A DNA stretch of 64,000 nucleotides from Paraphysoderma sedebokerense (lineage: Eukaryota > Blastocladiomycota > Physodermatomycetes > Physodermatales > Physodermataceae). The notes under the pieces are model-generated. The model worked only from the letters and a program-made list of their open reading frames with translations, did no database searches and was not told the origin of the DNA. This document shows, piece after piece, positions 34,461 to 47,069 of this stretch (positions are counted from its first letter, which is position 1; each line of letters begins with the position of its first letter). Position numbers and translations under genes: made by a program. The stretch covers positions 1 through 64,000 of the forward strand of contig JAHLJZ010000043.1 of the NCBI GenBank assembly GCA_025602915.1, given 5' to 3'.

Positions 34461-37400
34461 ATGTCTCGACGATTCCAAAACGTATCAAAATATAAGCATG
34501 CTGTCGGGAGGACTAAGAAAGATGTTTGTTGCCTATTTTCTACAAATTTTCGATTTTAGACTTAACCCGAATCACCTTGAGCTGTACCGTTCCTTCGTCG
34601 CGGAGCTAAATTTGTTTAACCGAATCGTATATGAATTTTTGAATGACATATCAATAGGAATGGTTTCTAGATCTGGCCATATCGACTTCGGCTTCTGATA
34701 CAAGTACACTTGTAAAAGCATCTACTAAATTTGTGGCTGTAAAATGGGGTGGTAGGTGTCCCTTAATTTCATTTTGTTGTTCATTCCCTGAACGGCACAC
34801 AAACCGATGTTGCAAACTAAGTAACCAATTCCTTTTAATTTATTTTATTCTGGGGACATATATTGAATCGTAGGTGGAAGCAGTATTGCCGTTTTACCCC
34901 ATACACCACTCGGAGGCAAATTCTCGAAATCCATACCTGTTATCAACGCACACGGCAATAGCGTCAGTGATTTCGATTTTTCATGGTTCGACGAAACACT
35001 TTTAGCAAGTGGAAGTGACGACTCTACTGTATGTATTTTGAATAATTCAGTTGGCAGTGTCTCTTTGCATTATGTCGGCTTAAAAGCTCCATTCAGCCAC
35101 CGTGTAGCTGTGCTAAGTTGACATATCCTTTATTTTCCTTCCCCTTTATTCAATTTTTTAAAGGTGAGATTATGGCGAATTCCGTCCGAAGGTCTTACTG
35201 AAACTCTCAGTACCCCATTGAGTTCCCTCAACGGTCACTCACGTCGAATTGAAACAATCCTGTTCCATCCTACCTGTTCCGACATTTGTAGTACCGCAAG
35301 TGGTACTGAAATTCGATTATTCGATTTGAACAAACCCGGAAGCGAAGGTGTTGATGCGAAAATCGTCTTGAACGGCCATAGTGATACGGTGCAACATATG
35401 GCTTGGAAATCAGATGGGACGTTGGTGGGGAGTACCTGTCGAGATGGAAAGATCCGAGTTTGGGATCCCAGAACCAAGAAGGAAGTTGGGGTACGCTATC
35501 AATCTAAATTATGCAATCATACTTTATATTGCTTGATATATAATACTTTTCTGTCATGGGATGCTTATATTGCTTGTTATCTTTCCTGTAGTCAACCAAA
35601 GGTCACAACGGAATCAAACCATCAAAACTCGTGTGGATCGGTAAGACTGATCAAGTTTTCACGACTGGGTTTAGTCAAGTCAGTTTCTGTTGCTATTTTC
35701 TCCTTCTTTCATGATCTATTGACTTGATGTGTTCTTTTTTTTGTTGTTAGACCCGAGAACGTGAATACGCCCTCTGGGACACCCGTAATTTCTCCACCCC
35801 TCTTAAAAAATCTTCCATCGATACTTCTACTGGCGTTATTCATCCGTTGTTTGATGAAGATACCAATATGATGTTTTTAGTTGGAAAGGGAGATACCTCG
35901 ATTAGATGGGTCGAAATTCAAGATAGCAGTCCTTTTGTTACAATGCGTAAGTGGTTTCCTTTATCGCGTGCCAAAATGATGGTACTGAATGTAACGCTCT
36001 TATTCTTCTCTTTAGCCACTATTTATGGTGACAGGTATGTTCGCCTTTAATTGCGATGTTTTGAGTCAATTTCTGACAATGTCGGGATTTGATGTCATTG
36101 TGTCAACTTTCCATGATTCTAATGGTCTGTCCGATAGTACCGTCCAATGTGGTGCTACTCTTATGCCAAAACAAAACTTAAACGTCTTAGACTTTGAAGT
36201 TGCGAAATTGCTCGTTGTATCCGGCGATTTAGGAAATGGGTCAGGTGGCATTGCTCCTGTGGCTTTCACGGTCGCCAGAAAAACAAGGGAATTTCATGCA
36301 GATTTGTACCCTGATACCAAATCTCAAGGTAATTTTGAATCTATTTGTAGTGATATGTTGGAGAATCTTATTAATCTGGCGCCATCGACGAATAGAATCA
36401 CCCATTACCGCCCAAGAATGGTTTAACGGACAAAACAAAGATGTCCGTACAGTTAGCTTGAACCCTGCCAACATCTCGTCCCCTCAAGACCAAACCCTGA
36501 AGAACGGAGTAGAGAAAATGAATTTAAATTCAAACTCGACATCCAACAACTCGAATTCAACTCCGTCATCGACCAATGTAGACCAAGATGCCTCGTCGAA
36601 TAAACCAAAGTTTGTTCCAGTTAGAACTTCATCTTATCGATACGTTGCAGGGAAGCCTATGCATCCTTCTAATAATTTTGAAGATTTAAGGGGACTGAGT
36701 TTCAGCAGTTCTGGCGAGTGCAATATTCTCGAGGTGCGTAAAGTCTATGTCGTTTGAAAATTAGGTTTAACAATTCCTGACTTTCCATTTCAGATTTCCA
36801 ACAAATTCATCGCCGTTCCTATCGCCGGTTCTGGTGGTCGTCTTGGTATCATTGATATTAAAAAACCTGGTCGACTCCCCGTAAACTGTCCTTCACTTAT
36901 CGCTGGTGCCGATTTGTCTGATTACAAATTTGATCCATTCGACGATTGTAAAGTCGTGACATCGTCAGATGATGGAAGGTTGAGAGTTTGGGAGATTCCA
37001 GAGTCTGGTTTAGATACTGATTTAACGGAGGCTAAACATGTTATCGGCGGTATGTTGACTATTTCATTCAATTTTAATGCGGCGTGAAATGCGGTAAGGA
37101 CACGGGGATATCAATTGTTGCTGCTTGTGGTGTGACTGTCCGCCCTAGTCTAAACAAGATGGATCGACTTCGTCATCTTTCCCACCCGTAATTCAGAAAC
37201 GCGGCCAAACTTGATTCCTTCAGTTCCATGTCCATGTCCTATGCGCAATACAGTTTATATTTATTCGTAAAATCATATCAGTATAACGCTAAATGACGTC
37301 GCAATTCGAATCGATGGCTAAAACAAATAGGAACCTTCAATAGAATCAACATTCTTTCTTTCCACCCACTCGTAAAAGATATCTTGGCTGGCGCATCACC

Positions 37401-38947
37401 TGACCCCAATGCTTGTTCGCTCAGAGTTTGGGATTTAAATACGAGACAAGAAAAGTTTAATTTTCCTCACCCCGATGCTGTATGTAGCGTCTGTCTATTT
37501 TGGGCTGCGGTGTAGATTTTGTTCTTACCTCTGACTGATGGATTGTTGTTTCACCAATGACTAGATCCTTGGTTTAGCCTGGTCCTACGACGGTTCATGT
37601 ATTCTCTCGGCCTGTAGAGACAAGAAAATAAGATTGATAGATGTTAGAAAACAACAAGTAACCCAAGAATGGAATTCACATGACGGGGTAAGAGGTTGTA
37701 GAATAGTTTGGTTGGGTGAAGGCGATAAATTCGCTAGCGTCGGATTCTCAAAGTCTGTATCCCGTTTCCTCATCATTTATGTTATCTTCTTTGTGTTTTC
37801 AAGTAGTTCTGACCCCGTCTTTGTAAAGATCGTCTCAACGAGAAGTGAATCTATACACCACCGCTTCCACTGATCCTAATCCTGTCGCGTCGCTTCAACT
37901 TGATATTTCACCTTCAGTATTGGTACCTTATTACGACGAAGATACAAAAGTCATGTATCTCACTGGACGGGTACCATTTTGATCTCCTTCTTTATTTTCC
38001 AGAGACACATAATTTATACTCATGTATATACTCCCATGTTTGATATGTTTGGATTATTACGTCTAGGGTGACCGAATGATTCAATTGGTGGAGTTTACAC
38101 CGGACGCTCCTTTTATTCATTCACTCACGAAATTCGACGGGTCTTCAGTTCAACAAGGAACTAGTTTTATCCCTAAAAAAGAATTAAACGTAAAAGCCGT
38201 CGAAATCGCCAGATGCTACAGGTCAATTCACCTTTCCTCTCTCACCATGTCCCTCCGTTTCCTGCATTAACCCTCCTCTTCTTGTTCCTTCTCCTTTTTT
38301 TTCAACTGGGTCATTCATTCAAATTCAAACAGGTTAACTCAATCCAACATTGAACTCATCTCGTTCACTGTTCCCCGTGCAAAACCGCAATACTTTCAAG
38401 ACGATATATTTATTCCGACCCGAGATTTCTCGAAACCGGTATTGAACAGTCAAGAATGGTTAAACGGGGTAAACAAACAAGTAGGAAAAGTAGATTTGAG
38501 ACCTAAAGATATGGAACTACGTAAGTCTTTTTTTACTCTCCTTCTTCCCTCCCTCTCTTTTCCCACCCTATTCTCATCATTATTCTTTCTCACTTCGAAC
38601 CCTTGAAAATAGTCTCCACCTTTAACGCAACACAATCTTCACAGCCCCAACCCACAAAATTCAGACCAGCTGCTAAAATTATGTCAGAGGAAGAACGGAA
38701 AAAAAATTTCTTGACAAACGCGTTTAAATTGGCGCAAGCGAATGAAGAAACTAGCAGTGAATCCGAAACCGAAGGGGACGGGGAATCTGGAAATGTAAAT
38801 GGTGGTGGTAAGGGAGAGCAAGAGGAGAAAGAAGTGAGTGATAGTGAATGGGTATGTTTTAATTACCTTTTTTTTTTTTATTTTCTCCGTTTGGTTTTAT
38901 TTTTAATTTTAAACCAATGGTACCTCCCACTTACTAAACAGGATTAA
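34461..38947 (+). CDS. tandem coronin (coronin-7/POD1 type)
   Basis: Seventeen exons fit (34461-34523, 34658-34748, 34874-35028, 35164-35490, 35592-35678, 35751-35946, 36016-36034, 36138-36328, 36396-36733, 36794-37049, 37331-37479, 37565-37752, 37829-37970, 38067-38221, 38333-38520, 38613-38851, 38942-38947), giving 929 residues, close to human coronin-7 (925). It starts MSRRFQNVSKYKHAVG, the coronin signature. Two WD40 propellers follow, each ending in the coronin motif: LMPKQNLNVLDFEVAKL and FIPKKELNVKAVEIARCYR. The linker is Ser/Asn-rich. The C-terminus is acidic with a late Trp (EKEVSDSEWD), like the Arp2/3-binding acidic tail. Roles in F-actin regulation and endomembrane traffic follow from the family. 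The exon 2 donor is ambiguous by 3 nt. Confidence 0.9.
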
Positions 38948-39599
38948 ACCATTCATAATATTCCACACGCACCTCGTAAGATGATGTAGATGGCTTCAAG
39001 TGTGTTACGTGAACTTCCCAGAAACGTAGGATAAAATCGAGGTGATAATTGACGGGTTTAAAGTTTTATAAAAGAATCGCAAATTTTTGGGTATGTTTAT
39101 TGTATATGAAAGGATCATGAAAGAAATCTTTGTTTTTTAAAAAAGAAGATAAATAAATAAATAAAACCGTTGCGCTTATTCGATGAACCGTGACGACTAT
39201 TATACTGTAAACAGCAAAACGACAACGTCGATCATGATTCATATGTGATTCAAGAAATTGAGAGTTGGGAATGGGAACTTGAGATGGGTGGAAATATTAA
39301 ATGAATTTTATATAATACATTTATTAAACAGGATTTAGAAACTTTATGATGAAATTTTGTAAATTTTTAATCGACTGGGAGTGTTCTATCTATGATTTGA
39401 TTGATTCTATGGGTTGAATAGGAATAAGTAAATGTGGGGAAAGAGAATTTTGACGATGTGTAAATTCGGTGACTGAATCTCACAGTGTGTCATTCAATGT
39501 TGTCAGGGTTTGAAATAAAAAAGTATATATGTATACTCAAAAAAAACAAGAAAGCCAAGTAACCAAACACAGGGCGTCAAAGCTGAACCCAAGTTATTT
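38948..39599. other. convergent intergenic region, A/T-rich
   Basis: A 3' to 3' spacer between the coronin and LRR genes. It has several AATAAA-like runs (around 39150) that could serve as polyadenylation signals. No gene seen. Confidence 0.45.
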
Positions 39600-42220
39600 T
39601 TATCCACGTCTCCATACCATTTTCAAGTCTTTTCTCATTCCGCTCCACTGATTTTTAAAGTTTTCTGAAGGCGAGAGAAACCGTTTAACGTTACCGACTA
39701 CGTGTTTTCCCTTGAGTTTTAATTTTCCACTCCATTTTTCGGAGAGTTGGTCAGAATTTGAATCGTCGAAAATAATTTCGGTTTCTAGAATTTCTTCGGG
39801 GTAGGAAGATACCAATGTGATGACTGATTCTGAGGGTGACGACGCCGAAGAGGAGGAGGAGGAGGAAGAAGAAAACGAGGCAGAAAGGGAAGGAGGAAGT
39901 GGAAGAGAGGTGATAGAGTCGGCACGTGACGGTGAGGGTGGAACGGCTGTGGTTGGCGAGGATGAGCGTTGGTGGTTGGAAGGGGATGGGAGAGGTGAAT
40001 TCGATCTTGAATTAGATTGAGGACGGGACAAAGAGGCGGAACTGGAAATGTTAAAAGATTGAGGTGGAATGATGGACAAGGATGGAGAACGTGGAGGTAA
40101 TGTGGGAGATGGGGGAATGGAATTTGATAGAGGAGTGTGAAGGCCGCTAGGGGTTGGGGGTGGAGCGGGGGTTGACCTGCTTCGAGAGCGGGATCGTGAA
40201 TTAGAGTTCCGGTGATTGTTGGCGTTATTGCTTCTACCATTTCTGGCGGAAGGGACGTCCGCGTTAAGTTTAACCTTTGCTTTGTCCGAAAGGAGTTTCT
40301 TCGAATCCATTGATAATCGCTTTGATTGTTTTGTAACAAATCTCTTGAGGTTTGACTTGACGGGGGACTCTCGAACAGGGAGCGGAGGGAGGGGCGGTAA
40401 GGTAGATGAACTTTCCAACTCTGTCAAAGAACTCAAAGACGCTTGGGAAAAGGCGGGTGGCAACATGGACTGCGAAAAATGTCGGCGAAGTTTGGTCGGA
40501 AGGGACGCCGGTTTGGAGTCAGTCTTCGCCGTAGGGGTTGAGGGACCGAGTCCAAGAGTGGGAGGGAAGAGGGCATTCTCAGTCGATGCCGGTGGAGGGA
40601 TGCAAGACGAGGAATGCAACCGCTTGGCAGAATGACGGCAAGCCGCTTTGTAGCAATTCTGGAAATGATTCGACCGACCGGTTCCATTCGAACTGGATCC
40701 GACGGTGTTTGCAGATTTGACGAACAATGAGCGGATTCTTTCTTCTTCATCCCACCAGTGAGCATTGCATAAGCCCCACCAAGCAACAATACGCTCTTCG
40801 CCTCTTTCGACAGCTTTATAGCGCTTGACTTCATCGCCAACGTACCATTGCCGACAACTCACATGATCGCATCGTTTAGCTTGTGAGAAATAACCCTTCA
40901 TACTCTCAGGAATCATGTCTGATATATCCATAGAATTCAGTTCAGGAGAATTCAATATTGTCCGGGCTGACAATTCAAACAAGGAGGGAGGGGAACGCCG
41001 TTGGGGCAAGGGACACTCTGTTCTGAGGGGGTTATCAGACAGTCGAAGTTTTCGGAGATAGGGCAAGTTGAGCAGACAAAATGGCACAGAGTCAATTTGG
41101 TTCCCCGCCACGTTTAGGCTAATTAATTTTTTACAATGACGAATGGAAGTGGGTATTGAAGTCAAGTGATTGTGCGAAAGATCTAGAACAGTGAGGTTTG
41201 GCATATGAGCGAAAAAGTTGAGGGGAAACGACTTGAATTTGTTGTTGGAGAGATTGAGATCGACGAGATTGGGTAGAGGTAAGATGGGTATGTCGGATAG
41301 TCGATTGAGAGAGAGCGACAGATGCGTGAGGCTAGTGAGATGGGCGATCGTGGGAGGAATTTGGGATAAATGGTTACAGCAACTGTGTAGCCAAATAGAC
41401 AGTTCACAAAGGACAATTGGGATAAAAGGGTTAGGGCCATCGGGGCTTGAATGGAAAGGAACGTTAAGATAGCGCAAAACAATACATACAGTTGAAGAAC
41501 AGTGACGTTGGCCAATTTCAACCAGCCGATGCTTTCGTTCAAGAGAACGACTGAACTGGCGCAGAGGCCGACGGTGGATAATTTCTTGAGATCTCTACCT
41601 CTAATTGGTGTGACTCTGACCAACTTTGTCGTCAGATCCGTCGATTCGTTGTTGGTCGAGAGGACGGCCGTACCCTCATAAGTGTCATTGAGAGGGAAGC
41701 TAGAGTTTCTGCGATGGGAGGAAGAGTGAAGTGTAGGGACAAAGGATTGAGGCGGTGGCGCCGTGGGGTCTGTGACGATGTGAGGGGATACGGCGACATA
41801 CTCGCCCAAGTTGTCGACTTTGACCCACAGATAGAGAGGGACAGCGACGGAATGGCAGCTGGGCTGTGAGGAGGAGTGGGAGGGCGAGACTTTTTGGGCG
41901 GGTGAGACAGCATTTTCAGGTGAGATGGAGTGTAGGGAGAGTGAGGGTTGGGCGGAGGTGTGGTCCGGCAGTTGAGAGGGTATGGGGCCGATGGAGTCTG
42001 CCCTCTGGGGGAAAGAGGGAGTGCGGGGAGTTCTGGGGATGGCGAGGGGTGCCGAGTAGAACTTGTACCCGACGATGAGGTCTGCGAGGGGAGAGTTGTG
42101 GAGGAGCATTTTGTCCGAGGAAGGGGAGGAGGGGAAGGAGGGGAAGGGGGGGAGGTCGATGGAGGGGCGGGGGAGGGAGGAGAGGGAGAGGAGGGAGGAG
42201 GGGAGGGAGGGGAGGTGCAT
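39600..42220 (-). CDS. leucine-rich repeat protein with Pro-rich N-terminus
   Basis: Two exons on the complement, 42220-41490 and 41445-39600, joined by a 44-bp GTATGT...AG intron, give 858 residues. Residues 1-230 are Pro/Ser-rich with a short ordered part (VAVPLYLWVKVDNLGEYVAVSP). Residues 270-383 hold five or six LRRs (LTHLSLSLNRLSDIP, LVDLNLSNNKFKSFP, LTVLDLSHNHLTSIP). A Cys/Trp-rich module follows at 436-474 (CDHVSC, AWWGLCNAHWW), which may bind metal. The rest is Ser/Pro-rich with basic patches and an acidic stretch near the end. A cytoplasmic scaffold is likely. Similar LRR-plus-CxxxC layouts occur in uncharacterised fungal proteins, but I assign no name. The in-frame start is the first ATG (42220). 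Confidence 0.8.
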
Positions 42221-43049
42221 TTGGTGTTGCTGTGTGAGTGGGTGAGGGAGTGAGAGAGAGGGAGTTGACTGAGCAACAACTAAAGTGACTGTGTGTGATG
42301 CAACGAGGGAATCCAAGGGGAATTGCGACTAAGGAGGGAATCCAACCAAAGGGAATTCAATCCAAAGGGAATCCACTCTCTTGCACAATATGGCTGAGCT
42401 GTGAACTGGGGCGAAATGCTGTCCACTGCTGTCCACTGCTGTCCCCGCTCTGGGAAAAGCTTAAACCTTTTTCCCCCTTCCCCTCTCCCTGGCTGGCTGG
42501 CTGCCCTTCTCTCCCTGGGGCGAAAAACCACCCACAACGTCACACTCTCTCTCAACCACCACCACCACAAATGACAATGGGCACAGTCAATTCATTGGCC
42601 AGCTGGGAAAATGACGGCAACGTACTCTTGTCTACCGCTGGCTGCACCACATCTCCCCCAGAGATAAAAATAGATTTGCACGTGACCACGCCCAATAATG
42701 ATCTACACGCTGCATCCAGGTCCGCCCGCCGCCTCGCTGGCCAATGCCATCCAATCACATCCCCGCTTCGTTCATCACCCAGCCAATCATCTTACCCACT
42801 GAAGATCACTGATCCACCACGCCTGCTTGGGTGTTCCCTTTGCTTTTGCCCTCACTTTTCCCACTATTCTCTGACCACCATTACCATGATTGATTCTCTT
42901 TTATTTCCCCTACCGTAGAATTCACAGTTCACAATTCATGTCACAACGCCAGCCATGTCTACTAATTACTTTGTACACCTAATTGTCATCACCATTCCTT
43001 CCACAATTAAAAACCCACTCCCCCTATTTTTAGAGTTCCTATTCACAAA
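42221..43049. other. intergenic region upstream of the LRR gene
   Basis: About 0.8 kb between the LRR start and the 3' end of the MARCH5-like gene. A CACGTG box lies at 42679-42684. A GAGGGG-rich purine tract runs from the 5' end of the LRR coding region (about 42110-42260). No gene supported. Confidence 0.4.
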
Positions 43050-45187
43050 TCAACCAAACGGTCTACCCGACCCAGGCCCCGCGTAATCCAACACCCTCCT
43101 ACTTCGCATATACTTGCCCTTCTCGTACGTGTACCACAGCTCCAACACGTCCTTCACAACGAGGTGCAAAATGAATGAAAATACGTCAACTCAACTGGCA
43201 CTTTTCAATGAATCACACCAAAAAAAAAGAATTGTTGATTCCTCAATTTACCTTGGCTACCACAAATAACGCCCCTGCTACGAGATTGCGCGCAAATGTA
43301 TTCTTTGGCAGACAGTCTCGCACAAAGGGAATGTACCCTAACCATGTCGCAGTGCGATTTGCAAACACTGTCATTGGAATTTGAATGAAAAAATGTTGAG
43401 ATTTGATTTTTGCTTATCACCATGATAACGAAAAAAAATACATACAGGGCATGAGTAAACCCCCAGCAATCATGGATCCTATGCCAATTTTGTTTCTTTG
43501 TTGGTACAAATCAACAACATTGTCCTCGTCATCTTCATCATCGATGACAGCGCTCGCGTCTACCGTCGCAGATGCGGTGGACGACGTGGAACGCGATAAA
43601 GGTCGTTTCTTCTTTTCGGACGGACTCAGAATCAATTGTGCAATTCGATCCATAATCCCATTGTACCCATGTCTATCGCGCCCCAGTATAAAAAACGTCA
43701 AGACCGAGTGCGTTTAGGTGCGTAGCCCAGAGATAACATGATAGTTATAATCACAACTTTTCAAGTAAACCAAACACACAACAAACAAACCTTACTACCG
43801 GCAGCAACGCCAATAAAAACCCGCTCGGAATATTAGGTTCATTCATCCACTCTGACCAATTCAGTCCACCGAAAAAATCTTCTCGATTTCTTCCAAAGGC
43901 ATCCGTATAATCCCCCGAACTATCCCCCGTGATAAACACAACCGGTAAATACGGAAACACATCATCCGCCAACCTCGTTCGACTCAATACCAAACAAATC
44001 GGTATCAATGGAAAACCAATATACTGTCTCCAACCCCACGATACATCGGTCGCCAATGCACCTCCATTTGCATGCGGTCCACCTGGTAACCCCATTTCAA
44101 CGGGTAACGGAGTTTGAGGTTCCAAGATACTCCATGCGTCGTCGCCCATCATGACTAAAACGGTCCAAACTCCATGGACTGTACACAAGATCCACAGTCC
44201 ACAGATGGCGCCGGAACCGAGAATATAAGGTACCACGGCCTTCGAAATGTACTCGACTCTTCCTATGGTTGTGAACAAGACTATTTTAAATTCTTTGGCC
44301 ATGACGGATAACCTGGACCTGAATCGAGAGAAGAAGCCCCGCGGTTTCTGTTTCGAATGCGTAGAGGACGGTGACAATAACGATGATGTAGGTACCAAAG
44401 ATGAGGAAGAACGGGGTACCTCGAATCCATACACAATCCTATAAGGATATTTACACTGCGGACACCTCGGTATCTCTTTTGAATTCTCATCCCCTTGTTC
44501 CCCTTGAACTTGTTCTCCTTCCACTTCTTCGGCCCCCCTCCTCCTCCTCCTTCGTGGTCCGAATAACCCTATCACTGGCATCGCGTTCACACTATCCGGG
44601 TATGTAGAATTGATGTACCTTAATAAACATTTTTGATGGACAAAGGCAAGGGTGCCTTTGCATTTACATGGTGATACGATCGAGAGGTGAGGAGTGTCCG
44701 ACGGGGGGATGAGACAAATCCAACATGGATCCGTCGGGATTGAACTCGATGTAGGTGTAGTTGTAGATGTGGTTGTGGCTGTAAATGTAGAGGAAGGATC
44801 ATTTGAACCGGTTAAACAGGAATCCAACGGTTTCTCTGAACTTGGTACCTCTGTTGTCGTTGCTACTAAATTTGAAGTTGAAGACGTCGTCTGCGGAATA
44901 AAGTTGTCGTCTGAAACTGAAGACACAACTTCATATTCACTTCTTTCTTGAACCGGATACACAACCGAACCGTCCCCATCAAATCTAAAAGACTGAACTC
45001 TTGAAGTTTTATCAGTAACCCTTGCCTCTTCACCTTCCCCAATCCCCGAACTTTCTGAAATTTCTGAAATCCCCGAAATAACTGGACTCTCGGAATCATA
45101 AGATCTTGAACTCTCCATCTCTACTCCCTGGTTCTCTGTCTTGATCTCTCCATCTCCGGAACCGTAATCCCTGATTATTTCTTCCAT
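43050..45187 (-). CDS. MARCH5/MITOL-like RING-CH E3 ubiquitin ligase
   Basis: Four exons on the complement, 45187-43791, 43672-43446, 43367-43252 and 43151-43050, give 613 residues. A Ser/Thr/Glu-rich N-terminus precedes a C4HC3 RING-CH starting at C155 (PCWICLIPP, SPCKCKGTLAFVHQKC, RCPQCKYPYRIVYGFEV). Hydrophobic segments follow, and the C-terminal exons (MIAGGLLMP, ARNLVAGALFVVAKDVLELWYTYEKGKYMRSRRVLDYAGP) align with the last membrane segment and tail of human MARCH5, which ubiquitinates proteins on the outer mitochondrial membrane. The RING carries an insert of Arg-rich then acidic sequence between the HxxC and CPQC pairs. The long disordered N-terminus is also absent from animal MARCH5. 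Confidence 0.83.
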
Positions 45188-46161
45188 ACCCAAATCAATG
45201 TGGTATCACTCGTTCTATAAAGTTCTTGAAGAATTGCAACGTCGTTATGAAAAACGGTGGCGTTCTTAGGTTCTTCTTGTGATTTCTCTTTTCTCTCTTC
45301 TTGGTTAACCTATTTCGTAGATGACAACTGAACCTTTAACACCCTGCAAAGGAAGTAAGTAGAGTCGGACTGTCGGTGTTTAAATAAACCACCAAGAACC
45401 CGAATTCTTAATGAACGTTCGTCAAAGAAGTGAAACAGAGTGAAATCCCTGGGCCTGATTTTGGTGAACCTGGTGACTTTATTCAGCCACCGCCTAGTAG
45501 CCTACTAGTGTTCGAGAGACCAGCTGAACCAGTTGATACAGTGGCTCAAAGCTCGGAGGATTTTCAATAATAGTAGATCATGGAGTAAAATAATTCATTG
45601 GATAAATTGATTTATTACTTGAATGAATGTATGTACAAATTGCAAGTGAACAACTCTGGCACTCACTGCTCCAACTTGTAGGTCAGTAGGTGACATGTCC
45701 TTCGTTGGTCGCATCATGCATCATGCACAGCGGAATATCTTGATAGATATGGATATCTTCGATTACATTCTGAGACTCTTCAGTTTTAATCAACACCGGC
45801 CGTGTTACATAGACATAGACCAATTCATTTAATTTAGTTCAACAGATCTGAAAATCAGAAATAATCCACCAACCCTCGGGTGTCGCAGATGGGTCACGGA
45901 TATTGAGATGTGGTATGATTCTGCAGAGCGGCCAATGAAGTTACTTGTGGACGAAAGCAGTGGATACTGGATTGTGGTCTCAGTTTCACTGTCTCTGTGG
46001 TAGTCTGGTAGATAAGCCGTCGATTAGTCGTTGCAGAAATTGTTGACGTGTTTGTTACCCTGCAGGGAACTGAGTCACTGGCGTTTCGTAAGTCGTAATA
46101 TTCGATAAAAACCGTTGTAACTTGTCCACCTCCTTCGGGGCTCTTTTAGACATTTCTCGTA
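45188..46161. other. divergent intergenic region
   Basis: Shared upstream DNA of the MARCH5-like and ERI1-like genes, about 1 kb. No ORF or clear motif stands out. Confidence 0.4.
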
Positions 46162-46746
46162 ATGTCGTCATTTCGTTATCTATTAGTCCTTGATTTCGAA
46201 GCCACCTGCGATGAGAACAAGAAGATAGAGAATGAAGTGATCGAGTTTCCGATAGTGGTAGTGGACACCCAATCCATAAAAGTTATCGATGAGTTTCGTC
46301 GTTACGTGAAACCTCTTCGAAACCCGACGCTCACAAAGTTTTGTACCAGCCTTACAGGTATAACTCAAGACCTTGTAGACAATTCGGAAACGTTCGATGT
46401 GGTGTTTAAACAAGTTCAGGAATTTTTGAAACCATATATAAACGAGGGTCTTTTTGTGACGTGTGGGGACTGGGATCTCAAGCACATGTTGCCAAAGCAA
46501 GCGGAGATGTATGCAATCGATATACCAGATTCAATGAAAAGATGGAACAATATCAAAGTATCATTTTGTGAAGCTTATGGACTCAAGAAGCGAATGGGAA
46601 TGGATATGATGTTGGATTATATGGGGTTAGAATTGTTGGGACGTCATCATTCTGGGTTAGATGATTGCAGAAATATTGCTCGGATTGCGATAAAGTTGAT
46701 AACTGACAAAAACATGGTTTTGAAGCCAACAAGTACGAAACGGTAG
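46162..46746 (+). CDS. ERI1-like DEDDh 3'-5' exoribonuclease
   Basis: An intronless ORF of 194 residues covering just the exonuclease domain. The catalytic set is complete: D11 and E13 in LVLDFEATCDE, the CGDWDLKHMLP motif around D103/D105, and H163 with D167 in GRHHSGLDD. The order and spacing match ERI1/THEX1 rather than RNase T or poly(A)-specific nucleases. ERI1 proteins trim 3' ends of 5.8S rRNA, histone mRNA and small RNAs. The N-terminal SAP domain of animal ERI1 is missing, as in many short family members. The start MSSFRYLLVLDFE places the first catalytic motif directly at the N-terminus. Confidence 0.92.
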   Translation: MSSFRYLLVLDFEATCDENKKIENEVIEFPIVVVDTQSIKVIDEFRRYVKPLRNPTLTKFCTSLTGITQDLVDNSETFDVVFKQVQEFLKPYINEGLFVTCGDWDLKHMLPKQAEMYAIDIPDSMKRWNNIKVSFCEAYGLKKRMGMDMMLDYMGLELLGRHHSGLDDCRNIARIAIKLITDKNMVLKPTSTKR

Positions 46747-47069
46747 TCTAAAACGTTACGTGACGAAAAGGTTCCGGGGTGTCAAGATTTGGTTTCTCAT
46801 TGCAACGTCAAATTTGTATCGTTAGGAAAGCGTAAATAGTAGTAAAGTAGTTGCGTTGAATTATACAAATCTAATGTAGATTGGAATTCTGATGTGTACA
46901 ATGACGCCAGACACTGGTAATGATGACACTCTGACACCTCCAAATCATTGAAATTCGTTTATCAGTTCACAAGAAACATCTACGCCTACTTAAAACTATA
47001 CAACTGCTATAATACACTATAAGCAACTATTAACACACCGTAACTAATGTTTATTTGACACGAATCGAT
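46747..47069. other. short convergent spacer
   Basis: 3' regions of the ERI1-like gene and acylphosphatase. Nothing else seen. Confidence 0.4.

Noticed and set aside
34324-34698. 124-residue plus-strand frame overlapping the coronin start
   Set aside because: It runs in another frame through coronin exon 1 and intron 1. The coronin reading has a signature N-terminus and consistent splice phases.
39785-40339. Pro/His-rich frame in the LRR gene
   Set aside because: Frame-shifted shadow of the Ser/Pro-rich tail of the LRR protein.
41632-42279. Pro/Ser-rich and Gly/Glu-rich frames at the 5' end of the LRR gene
   Set aside because: Low-complexity shadows caused by the CTCCCC/GAGGGG-biased sequence.
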